Source: Selaginella moellendorffii (lineage: Eukaryota > Streptophyta > Lycopodiopsida > Selaginellales > Selaginellaceae). From it: a stretch of DNA of 64,000 bases. The DNA lies in contig NW_003314266.1 in NCBI RefSeq assembly GCF_000143415.4, positions 3,032,604-3,096,603 on the forward strand, written 5' to 3'. Position 1 is the stretch's first letter. Every line of letters begins with the position of its first letter. Of this stretch, positions 51,784 to 63,082 are shown in pieces. The notes beneath the pieces are model-generated. The model searched no databases and had not been told where the DNA came from. It worked only from the letters and a program-made list of their open reading frames with translations. Both the position numbers and the translations under genes were made by a program.

Positions 51784-52916
51784 TGTAAGCCACAAATTTT
51801 TCCTTTCCAATTTGCTAGCTTACCTCGTCTATCCGACCAACACTACCTTGGCTTGTGTTAAGTTCCCTCGCCAAGGTTCCCACCTATTGTACCAGCTCCT
51901 ACTTGGTCCTACTTGGTTTCAACTACTCACTGCATGAGCAACAGAGCGTTAGCCATCCATCCATGGATTCCCAAATCTCTCATAATCCCCCTCCCCGGGT
52001 TAGACTGGACTTAAGGTTCGGTTACACTCCCCGCAGGCATAAGCAGCTAAGCATACCAAGCCTCTAGGTTCCTAACACCCCTTGGTACCACAAGACTTGA
52101 TCATGGGACCCTCTAAATCCCAAACCTTGGGTGCAACACTTGCTTCGAGACATTGGGGCGAAACACCGTGGCCTAATGGCCTAATATGGGTACCTCTACC
52201 CCCCCACTTCCATCCCGAAGGGAAGGCCTAAGCCCCTAGGAAGGGCAAGGACCAATGAGCCACAAGGTACTCACGTGGGGCACCACTCCACATGAGCCGG
52301 GAGCACCGCAGTTAGTTTCCCTTTTCGGGAGTGGGAGCTGCTCTTGAGCACTTCCCTGGGTGGCCCCTCCAGCACCACCCAAGCCCATGCTCACTCCCAC
52401 CCAAGGCCCCTCGGCCCCAATCTCAACCTCAAGTTAGTTTAAAAGCACCACTGGAGAGTTCCTTCAAGACTAGTTCCTGGACCTCACTATCCCTATTATA
52501 CTTTTGGAACCCCCTACAGCCCCCCCCCCTGGGAGACACACGCTTTGGGCTTTCACCCCTTGATCCGTATTAGTATTTGGACTTAGTCTTGGATTCGATC
52601 TCGGACTCGATCTCGGACCTGACTTCGGACTTGGTCTTGGACTCGATCTCAGACTCGATCTCAGACCCGATCTCGGACTTGACTTCGGACTCGACCTCAG
52701 ACTCGGTCTTGGACTTGATTTGGATCTTGGACTCTGTGTCGAACTTGGTCTCCGATTCGGCCTCGGACTCGATCCCGGACTCTATCTTGAACTTGGTCCC
52801 AGAGTCGGTCTTGGACTCGATCTTCGACTCGGTCCCATCCGATGAACTCTTTGTCATTTCGGTCATGCTTTTGGGGATCCTTTAGCCTACGACACCTCGG
52901 GGAGTCGGTTCCTTAT
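51784..52916 (+). mobile_element. Nested repeat X, copy 1 (GC-richer)
   Basis: It interrupts the gypsy integrase region between HIEHRRMTEK (51757-51783) and CDVMLFGMCIVVFGAK (about 53370-53415). It starts TGTAAGCCACAAATTTTTCC and ends GAGTCGGTTCCTTAT. It contains CCCCCTCCCCGGGTTAGACT and a long TCGGACTCGATC-type tandem tract (52577-52850). No transposase or other enzyme is visible. The composition differs sharply from the AT-rich host element. Confidence 0.65.
52577..52850. repeat. Short-period tandem tract (TCGGACTCGATC-like)
   Basis: Six- and twelve-base units with the pattern TCGGACTYGRYY run for about 270 bp within nested repeat X. On either strand it gives low-complexity Ser/Asp or Glu/Ser/Lys ORFs (for example the minus-strand ORF 52570-52866), which are by-products of the repeat. 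Confidence 0.75.
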
Positions 52917-52953
52917 AGAAACTACACATGTCTTTCTATTAACTAGAGATGCG

Positions 52954-53366
52954 TGTAAGCTACAAATGTTTCCTTTCCAATTTGCCAACTTACCTCGTTT
53001 ATCCAACTAACACTTCTTTAACCTTAGCTAAATTCCCTCGCCAAGATTCCTACCTATTGTACCAGCTCTTACTTGGTCCTACTTGGGTTCAGCTACTCAC
53101 TACACGAATAATAAAGTATTAACCATCCATTTATAGATTCCCAAATCTCTCCCAATCCCCCTCCCCGGGTTAGACTAGACTCGGTGCACTCTTGTTCATA
53201 GGCCCTTTCCCTCTATATTTGAACCCCATAGATCGTCTTTTGAGTCGTTCTCTTTAATTGCTTACATTAATCTCAAACTCGGTCCCATCCAATGAATTCT
53301 TTATCATTTCGGTTGTGCTTTCAGGGATCCTTTAGCCTACGACACCTCAAGGAGTTAGTTCCTTAC
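52954..53366 (+). mobile_element. Nested repeat X, copy 2 (shortened)
   Basis: Direct repeat of copy 1: same start (TGTAAGCTACAAATGTTTCC), same CCCCCTCCCCGGGTTAGACT and same end (TTAGCCTACGACACCTC, then GTTAGTTCCTTAC). About 800 bp of the middle is replaced by about 100 bp of other sequence. The two copies are 37 bp apart. They could be the two ends of one nested element or a tandem pair. Confidence 0.6.
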
Positions 53367-54438
53367 AATGTGATGTGATGTTATTCGGTATGTGCATAGT
53401 TGTATTTGGTGCCAAACTCATAATACTCCCCCTTGTGCTATAAAAAGATGATTGGAGTCAATTACAATTTCCCATCCATTTGAGTTAGTGGCATTTGATT
53501 TGATGGGTCTTTTCCATAATTAATTGTTGGCAATGAGTATTTCATTATGGCTTCTAACTACTTAACTCACTAGGTGGAAGTTGGTGCTCTTGCTAGCATG
53601 TTTACAACTACTGTTAGATACTTCCCCCTCAATTGAGTAGTGTTTTAGCATTTGTCCAAAGTAAATTCTTTCGAATAATAGTCCCACATTTATGGTTGAC
53701 GTATTTATGTTTTAACATCTTGGTTGGGGATACATCACACTTTCACGAGTGTTTATTATCCACAATCAGATGGTTTAGTGGAATAGTTCATTCGAACATT
53801 TAAATGGATGATTGCAAAATACGTGAACTTTTAGCATTCAGATTAGAATGGTTATTTGCCTTCTTTTTTATATGCGTATGTCATAAGGGTGCAGAGTTTT
53901 ATTGGTGCTTCACCATATAAATTTTTATATAGTCATAATTTAATATTACCAATGGAGTTAGGTTTACCTTCGTGATTGCTACAAACTACTGATATTAAGT
54001 CATGGGATCAATATTTGATGAGCATTTTTCTATTTGTCTAAGCAAAATCTACTGAACACCTAGGTTAGATACAAGTGGGATAATAATAGTGCCAGCATCA
54101 TCCACCTATGAAATACAAAATGGATGATTTAGTGTTAGACTATTTTCCCAATTTTACAATACATAAATTATCTAAAGGACCTTTTACTCAATAGAAAGGA
54201 TTATATGGGGTGTTATAGCCAGTTGGACCATAAGTTTATGAGGTTCAATATGATGTCCACCAGGCCAATCCTCTAAAAATTATATATGTGTAACAATTGA
54301 AATGCTTTGTATAAAGGGATCAGACACAACTGACACCACTTATAAATTCATTAATGCCTCCTTTTGATATTCCTCCAAATCTTGGCCCATCTATGAGAGA
54401 ACTTTGATAGTCTTCATCATTCTAAAAGGAGGGGATGA

Positions 54439-54604
54439 TGTGAGGTTTAAATGTATGGCTACGATGCCATATACTAATATTAGCATAATGGGATTTTAGT
54501 AACTATTAGATTGATTTCAATTTGGACCATTCACTCAATTAAATTGATATGCATATTTCTATATTCTATTTCCATATTCCATATCTATATTCCATGCACT
54601 CACA
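54439..54604 (+). repeat. Right LTR of the gypsy element
   Basis: Preceded by the polypurine tract AAAAGGAGGGGATGA. Begins TGTGAGGTTTAA and ends GCACTCACA, matching the left LTR in length and order. Confidence 0.85.
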
Positions 54605-56599
54605 TACATAAATTATAGTTGAATAATTGTTTCACTAAGTTTTTTGTTTGCTTAAGCATTTTACTGTCAATGAAATAAATCTGTATTATTCAGCTTGCTT
54701 CAAGTTTTTTTATAGGTGCTCTAGCCAGCTAGTGTCATTTTTCTAAAATTATTCTTTCCATAAAAACAGCACTAAAATTTCTTTTTGATTAGCTTGGATA
54801 ATAGCATTATCCTCTTGGCTCCTCTAATATTTATGTGGCAACGATCCCTCATCCAAACTTTATGTGGCATCAGAGTGTACTTGTTGGGTCGATTCCAATG
54901 GTAAAAACTTCACCAATAACTATTCATCATTTTGTACCACCACATACTCTTGCTGGTGTTTGTGATCTTGTTAGCTGGTTATGTTGTTATTGCATCATGT
55001 CCTGCAAAGCCAATTTGTTATAAATGAATTTAGGCTTCCAATCTTGAACCACCGGTATCCAAAGGAACTGTCTCAAACAGGTTGTTCCCGTGGACTTCGT
55101 TCTTATGGCCTCATGCTCTGGCCTGCTCTGTTGTTTTCATAAAGCTGGACCGACTTGACGCCCCCATTGTCACGCTACATGGAGCGGCCATGGTTGTTGC
55201 GGGTGGCCGTTTGCAATCCTCGCACTGGCTCCTACTTAAGCTTGGATTACACTGTGACCTAATGATGTGTATCAGATTAAGCTGGAAATGAGAGGCAACC
55301 AGGACGAGTTCAGCATTCACGTGCTCTGCACACAATCAGCAAACCGTTTATACTTGGCACTCAAACTCCAGAGTCTGGAATTCTTCAGCCTATAGTGGCA
55401 TGTTGACTGGGCATGGAGCTTCCAGGATAGCAAGTTGCAGGCTTGTGATATTGGCTCTGAAACATGGACCGGAATGCCATTTCCAGGGAGCTTGGGACGA
55501 CTTACCACTGCCACAAGGATACTCTTACTTCAGGGCGGATCCCTTCCGCCAAGGTGATGGTGGTTGGCCAGTGCCAAAATAATGAAACAGGTCCATATGG
55601 TATTGTATTGCTGGAGCTGGAAGAAGGTGGACGTGAGTGGAAGCCGGTAGCGTGGGCAAGCAGCGGCCAGTTTGCAGATTATGGGACTTAAACTTCACAA
55701 CGCGTTGCTGATTCGCCTCTTCAGGGCGGTGATCTGGTAGTGATAAACGCAGGAATTCTGAATCAGCCCGTAGCTTTCCACCTCAAGCATCACAATTGGT
55801 TGGAACTTCCTGCAAGCGTTTGCCGCTGCGGCCTCACTGTCCAGTCAGTCTGCATTTACAACCTGTAGGCTGCTAACGATTCCTCAGAAAGCTCCCCTCT
55901 CAAATGGGCAAATTTACCTCCAATTACAATTTGTTTTGGAACCCTGGTCAGGCTGCTTCAGGAAAATAGTGCAGAGATATTGATGGTGTACCACTTCACA
56001 AAGAGGTTGTCCACGGTTGGTGTTTATTAGATGATAAAGAAATTAATGTAACTATGGAATGAACCTCATTTTAGAGTTTAAGAATATAACTTATAAACAT
56101 GTTTATACAAGGTTGGTTTAAATGCTTAGATCAAGTTCGTTTTTCAGTACTACGTAAGAGATTTGAGTCTTAAATGGCCTGACCGATCTCGCAGAGCAGC
56201 TGTCTTACGGAGCTTTGAACAGGCGAGAAGATCAAGCTTTAAACGTGAACGTCAGCCTTTCTGCCAGCAAAAATTGACTCTCCTCTGCTTCGAACCGAGA
56301 GAGTCTATGATAAAACTCTTGTTATTTGCAGATTCCAGAAGCACATTGTAACTTTTTGCCGCTCCATTGCAAATATTTCGGACACGAAGTCTTCACGCAT
56401 TCAATGACCTGCAAATTAAAAGGTTTGGTGGCGGTAGGAGGTCGACCTTATCTCGTGTTTGCGATGCTCACTATAAATACTGCCACCCCAAACTTCTTCC
56501 TCCACACACACCGAGTTCTTCCATAGTTTTCTCCCTAGTCACTTGCTTCCTGGTTCTTGGGTTTTTCATCGTCAATCTATCGATTCATTGATCTTAGCA
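54605..56599. other. Intergenic DNA with a possible retroelement scrap and the GRP promoter
   Basis: At about 55545-55690 (plus) the reading GPYGIVLLELEEGGREWKPV, then AWASSGQFADYGT, recalls the retroelement RNase H pattern (GxGAVLLQ...W.PVAYAS). It is short and isolated, so I give it low weight. Elsewhere I see no gene. The segment before 56600 holds the promoter of the glycine-rich protein gene, with CTATAAATACT at about 56470-56480. Confidence 0.35.
56470..56480 (+). promoter_or_regulatory. TATA box of the glycine-rich protein gene
   Basis: CTATAAATACT lies 120-130 bp upstream of the start codon, a normal place for a leader of about 90-100 nt. Confidence 0.65.
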
Positions 56600-57046
56600 A
56601 TGAAGCGTGGTATCACGGTTCTCGCATTGTTCTTGGTTATCCTCCTCGCGCTTGATGGAGTTCTTGCGATGCGCTCCCTGGCAGAGGAAGAGAAGCAGCC
56701 ATCCAAGAAATCTCCCGATGTGAGTGATCAAGAGGAGGAAGAGGAGGTGTTCCAGCCTCAAGGTGGTGGATACTATGGCGGAGGCCGAGGAGGATACGGT
56801 GGCGGCCACGGCGGTCGCGGAGGATATGGCGGGGGATACGGAGGCGGGCGAGGAGGCTACGGTGGTGGATACGGTGGCGGCCGCGGAGGGTACGGTGGTG
56901 GCCGTGGAGGGTACGGTGGCGGGTATGGCGGTGGCCGCGGTGGGTACGGTGGCGGGTACGGTGGCGGCCGTGGCCATGGCGGGTACGGCGGTGGCTATGG
57001 TGGCGGACGTGGCCATTTCTCCGAGGGAGAAGACGTTGCCCCTTGA
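56600..57046 (+). CDS. Secreted glycine-rich protein (GGYGGG repeats)
   Basis: 148 residues from MKRGITVLALFLVILLALDG, a clear signal peptide probably cleaved after VLA. A short charged region (EEEKQPSKKSPDVSDQEEEE) precedes about 85 residues made of GGGRGGYGGGYGG-type repeats, and the end is HFSEGEDVAP. This fits class I cell-wall glycine-rich proteins, in which regularly spaced Tyr may be cross-linked. I chose this Met rather than the one 19 codons upstream because it directly precedes the signal sequence. Repeat number is prone to slippage. Confidence 0.85.
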   Translation: MKRGITVLALFLVILLALDGVLAMRSLAEEEKQPSKKSPDVSDQEEEEEVFQPQGGGYYGGGRGGYGGGHGGRGGYGGGYGGGRGGYGGGYGGGRGGYGGGRGGYGGGYGGGRGGYGGGYGGGRGHGGYGGGYGGGRGHFSEGEDVAP

Positions 57047-57577
57047 AAGGTTCTCGCTTTAAACTTTATAAAAAGGTAGTCAAAGTAAAATTAAAATACT
57101 CCGTGAAATAAAACTTTTATTTTCACCTGGGATATGGTTTTGATTTGGAGAGATCATAGCTCGTACCTCCTGTGATTCCTTCCATCAAAATCTTTCTTTC
57201 TTGATTTGGCCAAAAGGCTGTGATTGACCCTTGGAATATATCTCCCGTGTTCAACGATACTGCCGTACGAAAAAGGAATTCCCGCGCGAAAGGAAAAATA
57301 TCGTACACGTGTTTGAGTGACAGCCACAAGGTACTGCTTAATGCCTATCCAGGTGGGCATTCTTTCTTCTCTAAGTGAGATTTTAGGGCGCGCGGGGACC
57401 GCCGCGACTGCGATCTCTCGATTTCCCAGGCGCGCGGATGATCGAGGTAAGCTCCCATCGATTCGTGCTGTAGATTAGGAGATAGTACAGCGCAAATGCG
57501 CCACGGCACCACGGAATTTCCACACGCGCAGGAATTAACACTGTTCCTGCGCTGTGATCCAGGTTTAAGCGGGCAGT
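57047..57577. other. GRP 3' flank and CRSH promoter/leader
   Basis: AATAAAAC near 57108 is a plausible polyadenylation signal for the GRP. GGTAAGCTC at about 57447 and TGATCCAG near 57558 could bound a CRSH 5' UTR intron. I see no gene. Confidence 0.35.
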
Positions 57578-59613
57578 ATGTCATTGTGCACTTCCTCCTC
57601 AGGGCACAGCTTTCCCGAGCTTAGATTCTCGTGTCATTCGCGGCTAGTGAAGAAATCCCAGCATCTCGGCACCAAATTTTCCCAGGGAGTGTTTCTGGTG
57701 GGGTACAAGCAATCATGCTCGTGGGGGCATCACTTTCGCAAGCGAGCTAGAGCATCGAGGCACGTTAGAGCTTTTTTGCAAGATGGGATAGATTGTGGTG
57801 CCACTAGTCCGGATAGGGAGCCACTTCCCGGTATTAAAAAAGGAGGAGGAGGAGGAGCTTCTAGGTGGTGCTCCTCGAGTGATCACAAAGAGACTACGGA
57901 GAGAAGTCGAGTTAAGGAGGAAGAGTTTTCGATCGACGCTGCCAAGCTTCCTCAAGTGTTCCAGCTTCTATCCGCTTGGGATACCTTGTCCGAGAGGTTG
58001 TCTCCGGAGATTTTGCAGTGCAATGGTTCCCAGCTGCTTTTATCCACGCTGAAAGTCGCATTACCGGCGTTACAGCTCGCTCCATACTCTAAAGACGGAA
58101 GGTTTCAACTCTCCCGAGCGCTTGCCATCGCTTACACGCTCGCTGATCTTCATGTAAGCCGTGGCTTTGCAAAGTTCCTGTTGGAGTTTTACAGTATGTT
58201 TTGTTTTTTCTCGCGCAGATGGATGCTGAAGTTATTGCATCGGGCATTCTCCGTGTTGCTATGGAGACAGAGGTTCTATCTCTTACTGATGTGCAACGAG
58301 AACTTGGTGCTGGGGCTTTCCACCTTCTTGACGACTCCTTGCGGGTGAATCAACTCGCTTGTTGTCTAGACAATCTGGACGATGAAAACGCCAACATGCT
58401 TCGTGACTTTTCGCTTGCTTATCACGACATCCGGGCTATGGTTGTGGAGCTTGCTTCTCGCCTGGACGAGATGCGGCACGTCGACTGCCTTCCAAGGCTT
58501 CGCCAGCAGATGGCGGCTCTGGAAAACATGCAACTCTATGCTCCTCTGGCTCACGCTCTGGGACTTGGCACTCTATCTCAGGAACTGGAAGACATGGCAT
58601 TTCGGATTTTGTTTCCCGATTCGTACCAGTGCGTCGAGGACTGGCTCCAGAGCCACTGGGGAGACGGAGAAGCTATTATCGCGGAGTCTATAAAGCAACT
58701 GAAGGCTGCCTTAGAGGCTGACAGTGTGCTTCAAGGCATGGTAGAGTCCGTGAAGGTGACAGGCAGGCGTAAGAGTCGATTCAGCACGATGAAGAAGCTG
58801 CTCAGAGATGGCCGGGGGCCCGACCAAGTTTACGACATACTCGGTCTTCGGGTAATCCTTTTTCCGAAGACTGGTGCTGGAGAGGAAGCTGGCATTGCGG
58901 CTTGCTACAGGGCTCAGAAGATTGTCACCAATATGTGGAAAGAAGTACCAGGGAGAATGAAGGACTACATTGCAAAGCCGAAGCTAAATGGATACTCGAG
59001 CTTGCACTTGGCGGTTTTCTTGACAAAATACGGTCCATGGAGTTTGCCTATGGAGCTTCAAATCCGAACTTCGGCTATGCACGCGCATGCTGTCGCTGGA
59101 GGTTCGTCACACGCACTATACAAAGGAGGCCTTACGGATCCCCGACAGGTTTGTCGAGTCTTTATTCTGTTTTCTCAGCGATTTAACGGTGCTCTTTTCA
59201 GGTTGAAAATTTCAAGGCCGTTATGCTTGCAGCGGCTAAAACTGCTGCGTGCCGGTTTCAAAGTGATACGGTGTCTGAACCGAATGCCGATCACGTTTTT
59301 AGAATGTTCGATAAAAACAGCGATGGAATTATCAGCAAGGAAGAATTTCACGATGTACTTTTACAGCTTGGAGCAGACAAAGGTGACACCTCCGAACTTC
59401 TGAGGCTTTTAGACACCAACACAGATGGATCTGTTGATACCAACGAGTTTGCAGAATTAAAGCGACAGGTACTATCATACTGAATGACATAGTCTAAGAC
59501 GTTCTCTGCAGGTTCGAGCTTCTCCACAGAATAGCCGCCTTAGATTCCAAATCCAAAGGAACAAGGACTTCAGCAACAGCTTGCAACATACAATCCAGCT
59601 TTCAGTATTTTGA
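57578..59613 (+). CDS. CRSH: CRSH, calcium-activated RelA/SpoT homologue (ppGpp synthetase), chloroplast
   Basis: Exons: 57578-58153, 58219-59148, 59202-59468, 59512-59613; 624 residues. A Ser/Arg/Lys-rich N-terminus of about 70-100 residues looks like a plastid transit peptide. The HD-like domain (SRALAIAYTLADLHMDAEVI) lacks the His-Asp pair needed for hydrolysis. The synthetase domain is intact: TGRRKSRFSTMKKLLRDGRG, YDILGLRVILFPKTG, YIAKPKLNGYSSLHLAVF, MELQIRTSAMHAHAVAGGSS. Two perfect EF-hand loops follow, DKNSDGIISKEE and DTNTDGSVDTNE. This architecture is unique to plant CRSH, which makes (p)ppGpp in chloroplasts when Ca2+ rises. If intron 3 is retained, the protein ends after VLSY, about 30 residues earlier. 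Confidence 0.96.
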
Positions 59614-59890
59614 AGTAAGCATACATGTGGCTTGTTTTCAATGACCGAACAAGCTATACAGGTGTATATACAACTCTGAGCATGTATAGCGACTGTAATG
59701 TACCATAGATGACACACAATAGTTCCCGAGAGAAGAAGTTTTCATGTATGCTTTTCATGAAATCTTCACAGGTATATATGCTAGCATACTTACCAATTTT
59801 GTATATTTTTCTCGAGTAACAAAACTGTTTACATGTATCTCGCGGAGTTTGGAGAGAAGAAGTCCTTCTCTCTTCGTCTAGTCGGGCAAG
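59614..59890. other. Convergent 3' flanks of CRSH and the ARM-TPR gene
   Basis: The two stop codons are 277 bp apart. Only UTR-like sequence is seen, with a repeated TGTATATAC/ACATGTAT character. Confidence 0.4.
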
Positions 59891-61690
59891 TTATGAATCG
59901 TCGCTAGCTGTTTCCCATTCTGACTCGTCATGACTAGAGCTTTGGTTGTCATTCCAGTTTTGATACCGATACTCGATTGCTCCCCACTTTTGGGATGCCT
60001 CTTTGAAGAGCCAAGTCGCGCGCATTTGTTTCTTTATGAGAGCCTCGATGTAGTCCGGTACGTTGCTTTTCCTGTTCTTTTTTTGCGAGCACTCAATCAT
60101 GTACATGATGCCGTCCAGCAGGCTCTCTTTTGGAAGTCCTTCCATCTCGTATGCCTGAGCTCGTCTCCACAAACTGTCTCTGTGCGTTTTTTGGAGGCAT
60201 AAAGCTCGGGTAGAGTCGCTTATAGCAGCTTGATTGTTTTGAGACAGGAGATGACATTGTGCACGGTTGCTGTAGATGGAAGCTCTCTGTTTCCTGGCTT
60301 TCAGGGGACAGAGTTCCAGCGCCTCGGTATACTTGCACGCAGCACCATGTATATCTCCCGATGCAAATCTGGCGTTGCCTTCGAGCCGCAACAGCATCGC
60401 AGCAGCCTTTCGTATCCTTAAGTCGTCTTTGTCTTCGTTTCTCTCGAGTTTCATTCTCTGCTGAGCCGCTGCAACTTCGTTGAGTGCCAGCCTTGTTTCT
60501 GAAGCTTGTGACTGTTCTGCAGGATTTCGTAGCAGGGTGGTTGCAATCAAGTCCCCGAGCTTTTTCTGGTCTCCCGACATTGTCGAGAGCTCCGTCAGGT
60601 CCACTAACGCGCATGCTGCCTGGTCAAGCACCTGGAAAGAAGAAACAGAATCAGAACTGTGTCGTCATAATCGCAGCCAGAGAAAGCATTGGAGGGTAAA
60701 AAAGGGAAGAATAATCACCTTGTCTCTGGAAGCAACGTCTTGAACCAGCCAGACAAGGCAGTCGACAGCCATGTACTGCCAGTCGTCCGACGAGCGTGCC
60801 ACATTGCAAAGTCCGTTTACAACTCCAGGACAGTCAGCTACAGCGACTCGGCCAGAGCTTTCACGGCAGATGCTCCGGAGGAGGCCGATTCCAGCTGGAG
60901 AGCTCTCGTTCACCAGGCCTCCCCACATACCGAGAAGCTTGCAAAGGAACTCTTTGTTGCCACAGACGACGGCCAGGTACTCTTCCCGGAAAGCAAAGCA
61001 GTTGATCAGCTGAAGTGACCAGCACTGGAGCTGACTCGCCCATTCCTCGGCTTTACGCGACTCCATCTCTACGCCTCCGAGTCCTCGGGTGAGCAGGTCC
61101 TGGTGATACTCGAGCCTCCGGTCGACAAAGCGGTAGAATTGTGTGTAGACTATGTCCAGAGCATCGGCTGCCAGTTTCATCGCTACGTCCAAGATTTCTC
61201 TGCGGTCGAGGATGTAACTGAAGGTACTCTCGTATGTTGCTAGATGGCCGAGCGCTCGCAAGGCAACTCTCTGTTCCACCCAGGTAAGTTTTCCTTTGAG
61301 CAACTCGAGTAAAGCTGGAATAACTTTGGCTTGCACAGCTCTGATGGCGAATTCCTCGACAATCATGGTATAAGAGCCGATAATGTGAGCGGCATAATAC
61401 GGGATGAATATGTTTTGGTCGCTGGCCAGCCATTTTCGGTCCCGGATACCTTTGAAAATGAGAGCCGCCATGCACTCGAAAATTCCGAGCTCGATGAACT
61501 CGCCATCGGTCGGCCGGAGCAGTGCTGCGTTCCAGAGACCACTTATCGCCATCACCTGTCCGGGCTCGTCTCGCTCGGGAAGCTGCTTGAAAAGCTGTGC
61601 GATACTGGAGCGACGCTTGGAGGGAGCTACATTCTCTTTCATCAGGCAGAAGAGGCATCCGGGGTACGGGCATTCCTTGCAAGCGTCCAT
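59891..61690 (-). CDS. ARM-repeat / TPR protein, plant-specific, function unknown
   Basis: Exons (minus): 61690-60719 and 60631-59891; 570 residues. It begins MDACKECPYPGCLFCLMKEN, a Cys-rich start that might bind metal. An alpha-helical ARM-like region follows (KVIPALLELLKGKLTWVEQR, LRALGHLATYESTFSYILDR, WQYMAVDCLVWLVQDVASRD). Three TPR motifs come next (LRLEGNARFASGDIHGAACK, IYSNRAQCHLLSQNNQAAIS, LWRRAQAYEMEGLPKESLLD), then an acidic tail (DESEWETASDDS). The combination matches a plant ARM-TPR family whose biochemical role I do not know. TPRs of this type often hold Hsp70/Hsp90 C-termini. Confidence 0.85.
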
Positions 61691-62487
61691 CCTTCTGATA
61701 CTTGCGTTGCTACAGGAGTGGAAGTTATCTCTAGGAACAAGACTCCAAACAGTGAGCAGAGATCTTCATAGAGGCGGTGCTACGTTTTGAAGAGGGAGAA
61801 GAACTTACTAGCGTTGTGTGGAGGCTCTGAATTGCTGAAGCACTAGAGGGTCCCTCCTGTCAAAAGACGATGCACAACTGAAAAGGGGCTGCTTGTATGA
61901 TCCGTTGAAACACTCTTTCCTCGGAGAACGTTGCGAGATCGCAAAAAGAAGTACCGGTATGTTTCCTTTGTGCTAATTGATCATCACACTCACCATTTCT
62001 AGTTTGCGCAGGGACAAGAACAATTATCCGCACCACCACACCGAAGGACGACACGCATTATCTGGACGAATCATGTTTGGAACAAACCTGTTCATCATTC
62101 GTAAGGCGTAAGATCCATTTTGACCTCTTCTCCTTTCAAACAGTTAGCGACGTGATGCCTTCGTTGCACATCTCATGCACGTCTTACTGTTGTGTTTCTT
62201 TCGTTTCTAAACAGGAGAAAGCTCGAGTGTTTGGTGCTAGATCCTGTCGTTGATTGAATCGTGACCGGCCAGCAGCCAATTCCTCTCCCTGTTCACGAAA
62301 CAGACTGGGTACGTACTACTTGATGTTTACGAAACAGAGCAGGTACTACTTACAGCAGAGATTTTTTTTTTTGCTACAGGGGGTACTGTGCAAACGGCCG
62401 CTCAAGCTGCGACTGGCGTTTTCACGTGAGACGCAAATGGATTACAAGGCAAGTGCTGAGCAATTTGTATTATACTAATCGTGACGA
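61691..62487. other. Upstream of the ARM-TPR gene; no supported gene
   Basis: About 800 bp with only short unconvincing ORFs. Two similar stretches (ACGAAACAGACTGGGTACGT near 62294 and TACGAAACAGAGCAGGTACT near 62327) are noted. The T-rich run at 62361-62371 is a simple repeat. Confidence 0.35.
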
Positions 62488-63082
62488 CTAAGCAGAGAAG
62501 TGGGGACCTGGAAGAGCATGACTTCGTTGAGGCCAGATGGAGAGATATAAACGGGTTGTGACTCGAGCCAGAGCGTTGCCGTGCTTGAAGCGTCCTCCAC
62601 ACGCAAAGACTGAGAGCTCGGCCTGGGCTTGGAGTAAAGGCCTGTGACCGAAGAAGCAGAGCTTCCCGCGGGGGAGCACCACAGCCATCTGGTAAAACAG
62701 GACTGGCGAGGTACCCGAGTTACTGACGACGGTGTAAGTTCCTTGGACCCGGCCGGACTCGCTCGAGTTGTAGCTGGGGTGGAGTGTCACTTTGTCGTCC
62801 ATGGCGAACAAGGTACCGAAGGGTGAAGTTGGCGTTGCCGGTGCTACTAACTTTTGCGCTCTCTGGTGTTCCAGCTTCGGTGGCATTGATGATGTCAAAC
62901 TCGAAGTGGGGATCTTTGGGGTAGCGATGTGATTCAGGTAGCGGCGGTGGACGCCGTGCTGCCAAAGTCACGGAGAAAGCTCTCGGAGGCGCTTGCTGCT
63001 ATCATCAATTAGTACAAAGGAAGCACTAAAGAGCACTGACCTGTGAGGAGGACAAGGACAGGAGCAAGAGTAAGCGATGCAT
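62488..63082 (-). pseudogene. Dirigent-like secreted protein with a frameshift
   Basis: Exon 1 (63082-63041) encodes a signal peptide, MHRLLLLLSLSSSQ. A GT-AG intron leads to exon 2 (62995-62488). The first frame gives QAPPRAFSVTLAAR, then HFEFDIINATEAG. Conserved dirigent features then continue in another frame: SPFGTLFAMDDKVT, SGRVQGTYTVVS, VLFYQMAVVLPRGK, SVFACGGRFKHGNALARV. The exon lengths sum to 550, one more than a multiple of three. The frame change lies around 62820-62850, where no plausible intron exists. Either the gene is broken or one base is misread. Dirigent proteins direct stereospecific lignan and lignin coupling outside the cell. Confidence 0.65.

Larger units (their letters stand above)
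48030..54604 (+). mobile_element. Decayed Ty3/gypsy LTR retrotransposon, interrupted by another repeat
   Basis: Two similar ends of 167 and 166 bp (48030-48196 and 54439-54604), each TGTGAGG...CTCACA, bracket recognisable gypsy remnants in plus-strand order. A gag zinc-knuckle-like region (PMEVDAI, CYRHF) lies near 49000-49140. Protease-like FDFILGIDWLQHNHAKCDFE lies at 49808-49864. Reverse transcriptase LYEFLVMPFGLNN lies near 50450 and IDFIDNVLIH near 50550. KCVFRSKMRVYLGYCIS lies near 50668. RNase H KKECLIVIWGFKELHAYLHG lies near 51140. Integrase-like WMIAKYVNF and SFIGASPYKFLYS lie near 53800-53930. A purine-rich AAAAGGAGGGGATGA precedes the right LTR. Many stops and frameshifts make it inactive. 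Confidence 0.9.

Noticed and set aside
52570-52866. 98-residue Glu/Ser/Lys-rich ORF and a matching Ser/Asp-rich plus-strand ORF
   Set aside because: Both are direct products of the short TCGGACTCGATC-type tandem tract and carry no other sequence signature.
55464-55691. ORF resembling a retroelement RNase H domain
   Set aside because: Only about 30 residues resemble the pattern, with no neighbouring retroelement domains; noted in the intergenic entry rather than called as an element.
56594-57062. Ala/Thr- and Val-rich ORFs over the glycine-rich protein
   Set aside because: Alternative-frame readings of the GGY repeat; only the GRP frame has a signal peptide.
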